Position numbers and translations under genes: made by a program. Under the pieces are notes generated by a model. That model made no database searches. It was not told the origin of the DNA and saw only the letters and a program-made list of their open reading frames with translations. A stretch of DNA of 64,000 nucleotides from Chromobotia macracanthus (Eukaryota; Chordata; Actinopteri; Cypriniformes; Botiidae): the NCBI GenBank assembly GCA_036877525.1, contig JAZGTH010000068.1, positions 4,141,501 to 4,205,500 on the forward strand, written 5' to 3'. Below are positions 27,400 to 49,909 of the stretch, piece after piece. Numbering within the stretch: the stretch's first letter is position 1; every line of letters starts with the position of its first letter.

Positions 27400-28401
27400 G
27401 CTGATCAAGAAGTTGAATATATATTTATATAATACAGTTGCATACATCAGAAAACCACCAAATATCCCATATTGTGTAATGCAGAATGAATGCATGAATG
27501 TCTGCAGACTCCAGGCAGTGCTAATGGAGCCTAATGCAACACTGCTGATTGTCACTGTGGCACCATCTAATACTGCGACGCAATCGTAATGCTGTGGAAT
27601 TGAAATCTACACCTAATTTTAAGAGCTTAAACTATGACAACCATAAAAACAGCATTACATTTTAACTTGGTAGTGTTACAGAGCTGTTCAAAGATGTACT
27701 TTTTTTAAAATATTGATCAAATTAATTCACAAGATAAACAAAAATAAAATGAGAGAAAACCAATTAGTTAGATGTTACTGAATGAAAACAAAGCAAAAAA
27801 AAAAAAACTCTTGCGATTGTTAAAAGAAAAAAGCAACAAGTAAAATCTATCACCGAATCTAACATGAAAACAAAAGCAAAAAAAAAAATCTGTAAACCAA
27901 CATGAGTTTCAATCAAAGCGGCTGAATCTGTAAAAGTGCCTTTCATTTCTGAATCAGTACATTTTGCAGCTCTAGTTAAGATTTCGGCTTTGCTTTCATG
28001 TGCAATATATCTTTCTATTTAACCGCTTTTAGGGAAATATTGTATACGCCAGACACACAAAAGAATCATGATTATTATATGTAATTTATAAAGTCAGGAA
28101 GGACATCTATCCTGCAAAGTGAATCATGTGTTAAGATGCAGGTTCAGAAGCCGTTCAGAAGCAGATTAACCCACCATCATTGGTCTACAGCACACCGTAC
28201 AACTGCTTCAGAAACCAACTACAGCTGCCTTACGATACGATGCAGGTAAAAATGTGCTCACAGCCTGTGTACCCCACCTGTACGTTAACATACTAGACTC
28301 AACCGTACAGTTGAAAATGGAAGAGATGTGTCCTGCTCCTCCTGCCGTATCATTGCTCAAATACACACACACACATCCAAACCTTTCCCTTTTTGTGGAG
28401 T

Positions 28402-28407
28402 TTTATT
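28402..28407 (-). terminator. dtx2: dtx2 candidate proximal poly(A) signal
   Basis: AATAAA on the minus strand only about 28 nt past the dtx2 stop codon. Using it would give an extremely short 3' UTR. A second AATAAA at 27394-27399 would give a UTR of about 1 kb. Confidence 0.4.
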
Positions 28408-28434
28408 AGATCTACAAAGGCGACTAAAGTACAT

Positions 28435-37164
<8,730 letters not shown>

Positions 37165-37620
37165 TTCTAGATCCAGCAGGGAAACCGGAGCCTGTGGCCA
37201 TTTTCACAGATCTTCACCGCCTGCCACCACACAGCGAGCCGACAGCCGAGCGTGTCTCAGCGGGGTGATCGGGCCCTGCTAACCGGTCGTGTGCTTTATT
37301 CAGTCGGACGTGCGGCCACAGCAGCCCCTCATTCAGCAGGACCTTCACACGGACGGCGGATCATCTTCTGCTCGCCTCGCTCTTCTCATCGCCATTCAGC
37401 GGGTCGTGAACGGCGAGCCGGCGGACTAATCAATATCGTAGGCTGGAATAAAAGCGAAACGCAATGCGATCAGGTCTCTGATATAAACATATTAATCGAT
37501 ATATAATCAATACAACGCTAGTGCGCGTTTAACGCGCGTGTGCGTGTTTGTGCGGCTGGTGAATTCCCATAGAGACGCGCTGCACACGACGTGAAGCCCG
37601 ACACAACGAGAGCTGAAAAT
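37165..37620 (-). promoter_or_regulatory. dtx2: dtx2 5' UTR and CpG-island promoter
   Basis: CpG-dense, GC-rich sequence directly upstream of the dtx2 start, in sharp contrast to the AT-rich flanks. It has no long reading frame of its own. One ATGGGAA (minus strand, 37563-37569) matches the RBPJ/CSL consensus RTGGGAA. The transcription start is not resolved. Confidence 0.7.
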
Positions 37621-38687
37621 CTGCTGTTGTTTTTTTTGTAAAACCTTTCATAAAAGTAGAATAACAAATTAAATGATGTTGCTAAAATGTGCACCGTGTT
37701 TGATTTTACTGGCGGTGGATTTACTCCTACCTCGTCCGTCTGTTTCTAATCATTCAAAGCTTGTTTGTACAGCCACAGTCGGGACTTTTATTTTGAAATA
37801 TTCAGGAACGGACGCGTCATGGCACAATAAAAGTCTTCGTTTATGTAAACAAAACGTATAGGCAAAATAAAAGTTTTTTTTTTTACTGCCCTGCTCGACA
37901 AAGGAGTGTGACCACATTGTGTTTCTCAACTATTACTATTAATATGAACTTTTATTGAATATGTTTTCAGATGCATGAAGTCTGAAGTATGAACTGTAAA
38001 GGCAAATAATGTGATGACATTTTACTAAAGCAGTTATCACATGTACACAAACAGCAACAGTGTTTTTCTTTTGCTTTTACTTTTGTTTCCTTATTACACT
38101 GTGTAAATAAAACCAAGTACATGTTTGTAATAATTGCTTGAAGTCAATCGTAAACGTTACAATAGTAAAAGTGCCACCAGTGTGGACGTTTTCATCTCAT
38201 TTATGTCACGTCTGAGATTGCCTGTTGAAATGTTATAACCCCTCATCATTTTTGATTGAAATCTTAATATATTTTAATTACATTTTATTCTAATTATATT
38301 TATGTATAATTATTGTTATTGGAAATAAAGTAGGAATAAAAATCCTGCAGACTTGAACCTAACACTAAGGTTCAAATACATTTAAGCATTAGACCAGTAG
38401 ATCCCCTGATGATGTGCAGTATATAGTTTGGGCTTTAGCCCAGCAGATGGTGCCAATGATAGCCTTGAGTTTTGGAAAGCTACATTCTTCACTGTTATTC
38501 TGATTACATTAGTGCCTCTTAAAAAGCTGCCATATAAAAGCGTATTATGTTTCTAAATGAGGACCGCTTCATATACAGCCCATAGAAAGGCTTTTGTTGC
38601 ACACTGCATTAGTCAGGATGCCTCTCACTGGATAACACCAACAAAACACAATCACACAAATGAATCAATAACCGCAAGGCAGCACAT
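37621..38687. other. Intergenic spacer between gtf2ird1 3' end and dtx2 promoter
   Basis: About 1.1 kb of AT-rich sequence, with no gene or repeat that I recognise. It is the whole gap between the two transcription units. Confidence 0.6.
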
Positions 38688-39592
38688 TTTATTTAAAAGG
38701 CCTAAATGGCATTAAGGTACAGCATATAAATACTGGTGATTCCAGAGACAGTCATTACAGAGTAACATTTTAAGCATCCTTTCCTTACGAACGAACATAC
38801 AATACATTCATGATGGTTTCTCCATATAACATCTCACTTTGCCTTTGTTTAATGAACTTAAAGAGTAACTTACAAAGCTAAAATAATACAAAAAGAGTCT
38901 CTCAACTGAATATAAGTTAGTGCTATCATGTTAGGATAACCCAGCTTGAGATATTGAAACCTGAAGGAGAGGTTTCGCTCTGAATACATACAGTAGCAAG
39001 TTGTCTTTAACGTCATTAGTCGTGTCGTTCAGTACTTTAATGCTGTATACTGAATGTGGTACTTTACATTCCCTGCATATACAAGTTTTGATTTAAATAA
39101 ATAAATAAATAACAATACAAACATTTGCAAGGCATGAGACCCAGTTCACTACAGGAGTCGTAGGCACATACAAGCCCTCTGCACCAAACAAGGCTGTGTA
39201 TCCCAAAAGCGATTAGTCATATTTGGGAAAAGACAAATCCCAAATCCCATTTTTGTATTTGATGGTTATCGAACCATGATTGTGTCCAGGATCTCCTATA
39301 ACAAATCCTGCAGGCAATGCAATATACTTTATCTCTTATGCAAATAATAACGGCCACTCCTTTTACAAACAATCTCTTCAGGTAATAAAGCACTGGCAGA
39401 ATGTCTGTTTTTGTCCTCCATCATTAGCACTTCATTCGGAAACAGCTGCATCCTACAGTTCACACTTCAAGATCTGCCGGCACATGCGTGGGTGGCGGGA
39501 TCGGCCACAACACTGGAGAAAGCTGGATTCAGCACTCAGTAATGTCAGGTTTGAAAAAGGTCCCTCAATGTTGTAAGTCATCAGACAGTTCA
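38688..39592 (-). other. gtf2ird1: gtf2ird1 3' UTR with poly(A) signal
   Basis: From the TAG stop to AATAAA (minus strand, 38688-38693), followed downstream by a T/G-containing stretch. The interval is AT-rich with no reading frame of interest, and it contains an AU-rich element at 39094-39112. Confidence 0.6.
39094..39112 (-). promoter_or_regulatory. gtf2ird1: AU-rich element in gtf2ird1 3' UTR
   Basis: On the transcript strand this reads TTATTTATTTATTTATTTA: four overlapping ATTTA pentamers and several copies of the TTATTTATT nonamer. Such clusters are class II AU-rich elements bound by TTP/ZFP36 and HuR-type proteins. That it works here is inference. Confidence 0.55.
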
Positions 39593-40128
39593 CTAGTATT
39601 TGACTTTGCTGGAAACTTGAACATTCACTCCGCTATAGTCCACCATGTACATGGGCCACTGCTAAAAAAATAAAAGAAAGCGAGAAAAAGATGTGTAGTG
39701 TCTTTAAAGTTCATCACACTCATTAAATATGTAGTTATTGTCTTGGCAACGTTTAATTAGGTCTGGCTTCATTATATTATGGAATGCCCAATTTTCTTGA
39801 CCCAACATGTTAATTCTGAAATATATCATTTCCACACGTAAATGGGTTATAAATGCTATTTAAAGGTTGATTTTAAGATTAAAATAAAAAGTACCATGAC
39901 AGGTATCTGATTGGTTGATAGTGCCGAGTCTGCTCCAATGGGCAGGGACGCTCGACTGTTGTCGAGTGTCCGCTTACGTTTGCGTCGATTGGTGGACGTT
40001 TCTTTGCATTCTGTGAAAGAGAACGTAAACCGATCTGAAATAGCACAGAATGTGAAACTGAAAAACTGTTTAAAACAAAAAGATTCTTACCTGTATTGCA
40101 AGACTGAGTACACAATTCTGTAAAAGGT
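39593..40128 (-). CDS. gtf2ird1: gtf2ird1 exons 24-26: C-terminus with nuclear signal
   Basis: Exons 40091-40128, 39895-40010 and 39593-39661 encode residues 895-968. They give QPFTELCTQSCN (human QPFAEICND), a basic RRKRKR signal at 39970-39987, and the tail QWPMYMVDYSGVNVQ, closely matching human QWPMYMVDYAGLNVQ. The Ser run of the human protein is absent here. The stop is TAG. Confidence 0.92.
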
Positions 40129-43100
40129 CTAAAAAAAAAAAAAAATCTATGAGATCCCACAAATCAAACAAATACATCATAGTTAACAAGACTGTATCTG
40201 ATAAAACGTCTGAGGAGCACTGCTCACAAACATAAAACCCTAAAACAACAAAGACTTCAAGCGCTACATTTATACTGGACACATCACTTACTGTAGTGGG
40301 GTTTTGATAGTAAAGGTGATTTCATCTTGGGCCTGCAGGATTTTCTCCAACCGAATTATATCGTAAGTATTAGGATTTCTAAAGGGAATATCACCCGGAA
40401 GTCCGGACACTTCCAATGAGCCGGGATTGGCACGGACTAATTTATATGGAACAAGGACTGAGCGGTCCAGACCCAAAGCTTCACCTGAACAAAAGAAATG
40501 TACAAATAAAGCATAAGACACCATTACCAATAAACAAAGTTTGCACATAGTAATAACTAGGAAGTGTAATAACTGACCGTATTTCTTATTAAAGAGCTCT
40601 TTAACCTGTTCCCTTAATATCACTTTCTCTCCCATTCGATTGACCTCATCTTCTTCTGTTAGACAGTGATACAAACAGATTCTAGATTGAAATAGTCTTT
40701 GTTTGTGTCAGAAGCTGAAAAAGCTAAACAGCTGGTTGTGACTAATTGCAAAAATGGCTAGTGATGAAAAGGTCTAGCATCATTTGTTTGCAGATACTAC
40801 TTGGTTTGATATTTTGTTATCTAATGGAATGCCAGTTCAACATTTTGGTATGTCGTAAGTGTCAATACATTTTGTGGACAGTTTATTAATAAATGATTCT
40901 TACCACTTGTTGGGGTGTAACCTTTCTTCAATATGGCTATTCTTCGAGGTGCTGGAAAAATTTCAAGATTTCTTTTAGTAATTCAAAGTAATTACCAAAA
41001 TGAAGTAATTCAAATGAAAACACAGACGAGCAAACCAAAAGGTGCACGTGTAAATTTTCTGTGTACCTGGCTTTGGAATGAGTCCTTGGAAAGGCCTGAA
41101 AAGATAGAAAAAAACTTTTAGGTATCTTTTAACCTCCTCAGATGTCTTAACCCTCTACAAACAGACTACGTTCAAATAGAATATGATGTACAAGAGGCTA
41201 AAAATATATAGAATATAAAAAAAAGTTAAAATTTCTTGAACTGAATCTTAGATTAAATATAAGAACTGAACTGGCACAATTTTCCTCAAGCTTAGAAGAT
41301 TATAAACTTCAGACACTTGGCACAGGTCCTCACCTTGTAATCCTGAAAGAGATCTTGTCTGCCACAGCTAATATCCTCTCCAAATTCTGTGAGCCGAAGG
41401 TGCAGGGCTTTCTGAAGGGGATGCCAGGGGGCAAGCCCTCAATAACCACTGAACCAGGGTTGCTCTTGATCCTCTTGTAAGGCACTTGCACTGGATACTT
41501 AATGCCCAGTGCCTCGCCGTATTTCCTGTTGAACAGGTCTTGGACCTGCTCTCGCAGTGTGTTCGCCAAGTCGATACGGGAGAGCTTGGCCTCTAAACTG
41601 TCTGCAGGCAGAGCAAGTGTAGAAATGCCAAGGTTTTAGTGACAGGAGATCAAGAAGTTTTAAAAATGTACTGCCTTCTGTGTGACTACATCATATTTAC
41701 TGTAGGATGCATTTAAAGTGACAGTTCACTCAAAATTAATTCCCCTCAGGTTATTTCACATCTGTTTGATTTTCCTTCTTTTCTAAAACACAGGAGAATT
41801 TCTGAAGAACGATGATCCTGCTCTTCTCTCCACACACTGAAAGTAAATGGGGCTGTCAGTCACAAACATTCTAATGTCTCCTTTTGTGTTCCACAGAAAA
41901 GAAAATCATACAGGTTTGGAACAACATCATTTGTTAAATGATGACAAATTTACTATTTTTGGGTGTACTGTTCCTTTGGGCTAAAGCCTGTCATGTCTAC
42001 TGTGTACAACACTATAACCCTATCAGGGTTACCTGAGAATCCTGATCTTTTGGAGGCGGGTCCAGGATCATCTGATTGGTCTTTGCAGTCGATCTCTGCT
42101 GAACATTTCATTAAAATGAACATTATATATATAGTAAGTGATATTTTGGCTGAAGCCTTAGAAACAAAGAATTAAATTCACTTATTTGGATGCAGCATAA
42201 TAGAAAAGCAGTATGAAGTTTCTTACCTGAATCAGAGGTTGATTTTGAGGGAGTCTCATTTTTAACCTGTTCTGTCAACAATTCTGGCCTGACGACAGAA
42301 AAAGGCACATCATCATTATTGCCTTACACTAGGGTTTGACAATAGCTAGTACAGTTATATCACATAACTTCTGTATTTGCTATAAATTGGCTTTTTATTA
42401 ATTTCAAAACATTTCTATTTAAATACATTTTCATTTCATCCAAACAAATTATTTATTGGATTCAAACTGTCTAAAGCATGAGAAGTGAAGTAAAACACAA
42501 TAAAAGTCAAGTATTCTTCAGTATTAAAATGCATATTAGAGTTGTATTCATTAATAAATAACTGGATTATCCTTTTAGGTAGGACAACTTTTCTTATTAG
42601 AAGAATTTCTCGTCCCCTGTGGTAGGGAATTGTTAACAAAATTTGTCTTGATAAACTTATAAACTAGTCAAAATGATTGCCTGTAACTAAATGCCACACA
42701 CACTGTGAGTTAAGCAAAATGTTTAAATAATCCAGAATGTTTGGTTCATTTACTCACTTCTTTATAACAAACTTGATCTGACTGCTGACAGCAAGAATCT
42801 TCCGCAGTTTTGCTGCCCCAAAACAGTTTGGTCTTCGAAACGTCATCCCGTCTGGTAGCCCTGTTATGTAGAGATCATCTGGATACATCTGAAACTTGGA
42901 GTACGGCACTTTAACTGGCTCGGGCAGACCAAGAGCCTCACCTAGAACAAGACACGTGACTCAATATGACACTCTCTTAAAGGTGCAGTAAGCGACTTCT
43001 GAAACAATATTTCAATGCTCGGCCCTCAAAATAACAAACACGCTATGCAACACGGGCATAGCGTTAGAGTTATGAGTCTCTCTATGAGACTATGTTATGA

Positions 43101-46100
43101 GAGTTTTCTGGCATTGTGGTGATCGGTCTGGTCCGCTTTGTTTCTTCTCCTATTTACACAGCTAGAACTATGTAAAAACATTTTTTTTCTTTCAACACAC
43201 GCACAGAACAGACATCCAAAGCAGTAAATATTCACCGAATTGTGTGTTTAGGTGTTGATTTCAATTTTAAACAGTGTTTCTCAGAAATCGCTTACGGCAC
43301 CTTTAAGAAATGAACGCATCACTTGCATATATTAAACCAGGAGCAATCTGGTTAATATAACTGGAAGATTTGGAGGCTGTCGCCATGGTTGATTGTAAAT
43401 TCTACTTTGAGGTCTGTGACTCACTGTACTTGGAGCTGAACAGGCTCTCCACTTGTTTTCGCAACTGAAGAATCATCTCTCCAATGTCTTCTGGGAAAAG
43501 AGAGGACAATCACACCAACAGTCCATAATATCTGAAGACAGACTTCAGTGATCTTTCAAAATTGAGTTTTACCTTCAACAGCTCTTTTGAGCCCTTGCGG
43601 CATGGACTTCGGCGCTAAATCTTCTGCAGACATACACATGGAACTTAACGTTAGCATCCATGGCATACACGGGAAATACTCCCATGTGTATACTTTCCAC
43701 ACGCTTTGCTGGAGATATTGTGATGATTCAACTCACCTGGGGTTTTACTCCAGGGACCATTTGTGTAATGCAAACTTCAACATAACAAATGTAACGAGTA
43801 TTATTAATTGAGTCAAAATGCTCGAACTGTGAGTCTCTATGAACACCTCAACACGGCAGCTTTATACAGCTTTTAAATATGGTAATATAAGCTAAAACCT
43901 TTAACAACTTTCCACACTAATGGTTTTGGTTCAAACCAAATGCTTAGAAATAAACTCTCAAATAAAAAAATTGACACCTTTAAATATTATGAGACAGCAA
44001 AAAACGTATACATACAGAAAAATATGCGTTTACATTATCTTTAAACAAAATGTTAATGTTAATATATTCCCATTCTTTTTAAAGATTTTAAAGCCTCAGT
44101 CATTTGTGATCATCAAGTAAGGATTTATTCCGATTCATTTTGATTCAGACCCTGACTGTATGACTTTTCCAGGTCTGGACAACATCATTTTTAATATTCT
44201 CTAATATTGTCAAAGTTTTCCATAACCATTAGAGCTCTGTTAAAAATATCAAATTAAAAATACACTCAGCAGTGGCTGAGTGTTCATATGAACTCACAGT
44301 ATATTACTACATATAAGGAGCTACATGAGGACTGGGGGTCTACATAGGGACTTCTAGTGGACGTGGGTTTGTTGTAGTGGGAGAACGAGCACATCACGGT
44401 GAACAGGTTTGTCTTCCGATCAGGTGAGTTTGGGGTATTAGGTTTGAAATAAGTAATGTAAAACTCTCATCTTACCATGAAACTCATTCAGTTTTACATT
44501 GCAAAAAGTGGTTAAAAGAACTTTGTTCATCCCCGAGTGTTACATCCTGTTTTAGTACTCAAAGGTTCGTATTTGTGTTTATTTCCTTTCAGAGAGATGG
44601 TCTAACCAGACTCATTCAAGAGTAAATACAGTTCCTTCCAGCATTCATTTCTAAACAATAATACAAATGAAACTACTGGTTTACAAAGCAAAAATTACAC
44701 AAGAACAAGTCATCTGACAATTCTGTCATTTATTTACCATACCACTTAAACCTGTATTTTCTTTCTTCTATGGAACACAAGCGGCTATATTATGCAGTAT
44801 GCCCAAGGTTTTTATTACAGAAGACAGGGTGCTGTATGGAAAAAACAATAGAAACAATACTTTCTGCTCCACAGAAGAACAAAATCCAGTTTGGAGTGAC
44901 ATGAGGGTGAGTAGATGATTTTTAATTTTTGGGTGTACTATCACTTTAGCCCTATGTTGAGAAACAGCGCACTGAAATTAGGTGTTTTACAAGCAGGAAC
45001 TTGACAGTTAGTTGGACTGAGAGCATACGTATATATACAGATTATGAGGCAGACATTAAAGCTTGTAGGAGGGCAGGTACAGATGTGGTTAAGGGATTTG
45101 TTACTGGATGAAAAATTTAAGAGGATAGTAAAAACTAAGATATGTCGTATGTTAGGGATCATTGAAGTTCCCACTTGAGGCCCCAAGAGAGAAGATGGAT
45201 ATGGCCCTAAGGTGGGGCTAGACACGTGAGAAGTGTAAAATTCTGTTACCTGTTACAGACTCCAATGGATGACAGAGGTCAGGGGTCGCCCGCTCAGCCT
45301 GGGGCTCGCTCGGCTCCTCTGTATAAACACTGGACTCTGATTGTGGACAGTGAACGAGAGACAGAAGTGGGTTAACACAGAATGCACTGCAATGCATTTC
45401 AAATATGTAATAGGATGTATTTTGTGAAACAGAATATTCAGGAGGAAATAATGTAGGATTTCAGGATAATATCAGGATTTGAGTGGATCATGGCTGTAAT
45501 ATGATTGATTGGTTAGTAAGCTTTGCCAAGCCAAGCAAAGACAACAAAACTGTCAGGCTGAGCTTTATTTCTGGACTGGGAGACAATTCCTACCTGGCAC
45601 TGTCACTTGGATGATCTCTCCATCTGGAGGTTCTGTTTTGATCTTTTTCAAAGGTAGACAGTCTCCTGAAGGCCCTGAAAACAAAGCAGTTACATAACAG
45701 TTCATATAATCATGAACTAGAGAGCAAAAACTCTTTAAACAATGAGTGGGTGATTTCACAACACTTACCTGCTTCACACTCAGCCAAAGGACTGACACAA
45801 GAGCTGGTCGATCTGAAACAAGACATTTGCAAGAATTTCATCAGATTCTTGCCCACAAAAGACTGCATCCCTTCCGAAAATAAACATTCTATACACACCA
45901 AGCAAAGAAATAAAATTTATTGTAATGTTATGACATTTTTAAGAACTTCCTCCATAACTGCGATTTTACACAGAACAGTCTTTTTTATGGCAATGGCAAA
46001 TAATGAAAAAATGTAATCCTTATAATCCAAAATTCAATCCAATTGGGATCCAAAATTGCACAAATTATAAACATTAATTATGATTAACATGATTAATTCA

Positions 46101-49100
46101 CTAAATTTATTACATATCTTTTGGAGATTTTCTCGGCAAAATTTGATAACTTAAAGATATTATTGTTACAGACCTGAGCAGGCACTGAACAGACACTACA
46201 AACATGCATCATAGAAAATAGCTACAGGAAAATCTTCTATCACAGAATTCATTTATGGGTAGAGGACACGATTGGTCATGTTTACAAAAATTAAACATGT
46301 TCAATGCATCAGTGTTAACTGGTTAATTTCAACTAAATTTTCAACTAATACGAGTACAAATTTACTATATAATGTACTACTGTACATATAACGCGTGAAG
46401 ACGACAAGTGCAATCTGTTCAAGAACATTCTTTATTAATGAACTATTATTTATGGAAAATGTAAAATTTTGTGTCCTTAATTATTTTACAGATCACATTG
46501 TGCTTAATTCTAAGTCAACATTTCTGGAATCTGGTCTGTTTAAGTACCTTTACTGTTCATATTTTCAGGCAAGCTTTCTGCTCAAAAACAGCTTTGTTTT
46601 TTTAATTTTCAAAATAAAAATTAGCATCCCTACAGGAAAACACAAATGCAAACTACGAACGTGATACTGATACTGCACTGTTGTGACAGAGAAGGTAAGC
46701 TCAAACCTGCTACTGTGAGTGTTGCTGACCAGCTCCAGAGAGGAGCTCAGAACCCTGAGCCCATCTGGGAAACCATCCTCAGGAGCGGAGCCATCCTGTT
46801 TGCCCTCCTCCTTAGCTACTTTACCAGCAGCTTATGAAGAATGTGAAAACAAATATAAAAGATATTGCACTGTGAATACTGCATGAATATTACCTGCAGA
46901 GTTTAGTTCCAACCTTGCTCTTACACATGTCCCTGTCATTTTTAAGACCTTGATGAGCAAGCTTGAGTGGGTTTGATTATTGAGCTAAACACTGCAGGAC
47001 ATGTTTCTATAGGAACAGAATTGGACCATTCGGGGTTACACCAATTAATGTAATGTTTTAAAATGTAAAATGTCAAAACAGCACATTTTGTAAAGTGCGG
47101 AAAGAGTACAAAAAAAAGTCTAATAAGTAATTTAGATGTTTTCATGAAATACTTACCGGTAAAAATTCTTTCGTCAAACATTCTGGGGATGAAAAATACA
47201 ACTGTTAGTTCTTGTGATCCCAGTCGAAACATATTGAAATGCTAAAATGCTGTCTATGCATGTCTGGTGTGAGCAGCAGGAGATTTCCTCATTACGCCAA
47301 ATCAGCGGCCCCATGCTGGCTGGAGTATGGCAGCGGTTACCACAACCAGCGGGACGCTCCCTCGCTCTACACTGCCAGATGGCAAAGACAGCTAGCCATT
47401 TTTTTCTGATAAAGCAAATTAAAAACTCAATATTTCCAGTACCAATGTCTGGATTCAGTTTCAGTGAGCCTCACAGTTAATTACATGACAAAAAAATGAA
47501 AGGTTATCATTAATTAAATCTTTTACATCGCCGTCAGATGTGCAGAAATTGGAAGAGCTACAAATCACAAATACCGACTCCTCAGTATAACTAAGCTGGC
47601 AATGTGAATTTAACTACCTGCTGTATTCATCAGAAATGTCCAGAAAATGGCACTACTCAGGTTAATATCAATTCCCCAGTAAAAGTTTTTCACCTTCTGA
47701 CAACAAAGCGGACCGCGTGCCTTTCCTCCAGGATCCGCTTCAGTTTAGGCACTCCATAAGTACATGGCCGCTTGAAGGGAATCTTGTCTGGAATTCCAAT
47801 GATTTCTACTGCCTCGGGATCACAGGCGATTTTCCGGTACGGCACAGGAACCATGTGATCAAGACCTAATGCCTCAGCTAAAGTGAACAGATTTCCAAAT
47901 AATTAGCCAAGGGCATTTTTTACTAATAAAAAGCACTGAGTTAAGCATTAGCATCAAAATATAATTCAAATAATTGAAATAGGCTTCCACTATCTGCCAT
48001 TGGTCAGGCCACTGGTTGAGCAAATGTTGCCGGTTCCAGCTGGTTGGGATGCTCAGTAAAACAGTGTTTGGATAGTGCCACAACAAATTCTTATTTTCAG
48101 TTTTTGGGGAAATGAACCAATGAATGACTTAATTGTTAGATAATGGCTCTTATCAACATGCAGGTTTTATTGTTTAGTTATACAGATTTGTGAATTCTGT
48201 TCTGCTGCTCTGACTCACCGTATCTGCTGTTGAAGAGGATCTGAACACATTCTCGAAGAGTGTTAATGTCCTCCGTCTCCCTGATAAATGAGTCCCATTT
48301 CTCTGCACACCATATAAAACAAACATCATGTAACTGTCATCGTTACTCTCAATTCTTCTTTCATGTGTTCCTAAAGCAATAGTGTCACAATATGGACTGA
48401 GTTTTTGAGTTTTCTGAAATGCATTTAAAAAACATTGAGGTTTACAACACCATTGGTGTCAGACATAAAAGACAATTAAAGCAGGTCCTGACTCTCTACA
48501 GTGACTGAAGATTCCCTGCTGATCTTCTGAGAGGAACAGAAGTTTGTAGCCCAGGTGATCTGGCCAACCTCCCATTACTACTGCCACACTGCCAGGATCA
48601 GCCCTATTAATGTCTGATACTATAACTACACATACCACTAATACCAAATGTTTGAAGATATTCATGTTGAATACACAATAAACAGACATTTGTGTGCATC
48701 AGCAGAGAAACGTGTCTTATTCACTAACCACCCAGCTGGTTTAATGCTGCGCCATGTGCATTTCAATTAATTCACTGTCATTCAGTGCAAAGACGTATCA
48801 AGTTTTCTAAATTAGCGACGTATCAGTTCTCTAAATTGAGTTTAAGATTGTGCCTTGTTCGTGTTTGCACCCGAATTGCATAATTCCTTTAAAACATTAA
48901 AATGATGTAAAAACAGCAATATTTAAAGCTGCAATCGGTAACTGTTTCTGGTTAAAATTAAATAACAATCAGTTCTTGTGCAAGTACATAACAGATCAGG
49001 GTTCAAAATGGTTTTCTTACCTTAGTTTATAATAATGATTTATAATTTAAGCTGCTGGGTCGAATTGCGCAAAAAATGTCAGTTTGACTTTAACATACGT

Positions 49101-49876
49101 AAATAAAACAAACTAGCTATTTAATGCTTAAAACAGAGATGGTAGAAAAGAGGCAAAAGTTACAGATTGCAGCTTTAAAATGATTATCATAACAGTCTTC
49201 TGATGGAGAGAACCAACTTTGCCTGCATCCTGTTCTAGTTTTATGCGGTTGGGACCCCACAAAAGCCCCTGAAATAAAGCCCAGCCTGTCCTTGGCCAGA
49301 CGCAGTGATAGGGTGTACAGTCTGTCGCCCACCTGATTTTTCATGCACTATTGAGAACAGAAGGCGCTTGGAGACATGGATACTGGGAGGGCTCTGGGTA
49401 AGATCCCCTGCCAGCCCTATTCGATTGCCTGGAAGTGACATAAACAGTCTTAGATACAAGCACATAAAGGAATTATATTATATAATGATTTAACACCTAC
49501 ATGTAGGATAGTATATGGAAGACCATAAATATATGCTGATTTCTCTTCTGTGTTGATGTATTTCCTGTTGCAACAGGAAGCTGAGGTGGAACAAATCAAA
49601 GAGCTGTTGTTTTGTTTATTATAGAGCCAATAGGTTTTAATTTACACAGCCATGTACTTGCTGTTGCTAATTAGTCTCACTATATAGACTTCCAGTGTAA
49701 TTGTCTATTACATCCTGATGCACAGTGTCACTGTTTTTATTTTGGCAGCCAAGAAATAAAGACTTTAAAACTTTTTTTCTGAAATCTGAGGGCCTTGACT
49801 TGAAACTTTTTTATACCCCAGAATTTTGATGGAGTCTTTAATATAATAGAAAATGTGCATTACTAATTAGTTATAT

Positions 49877-49909
<33 letters not shown>

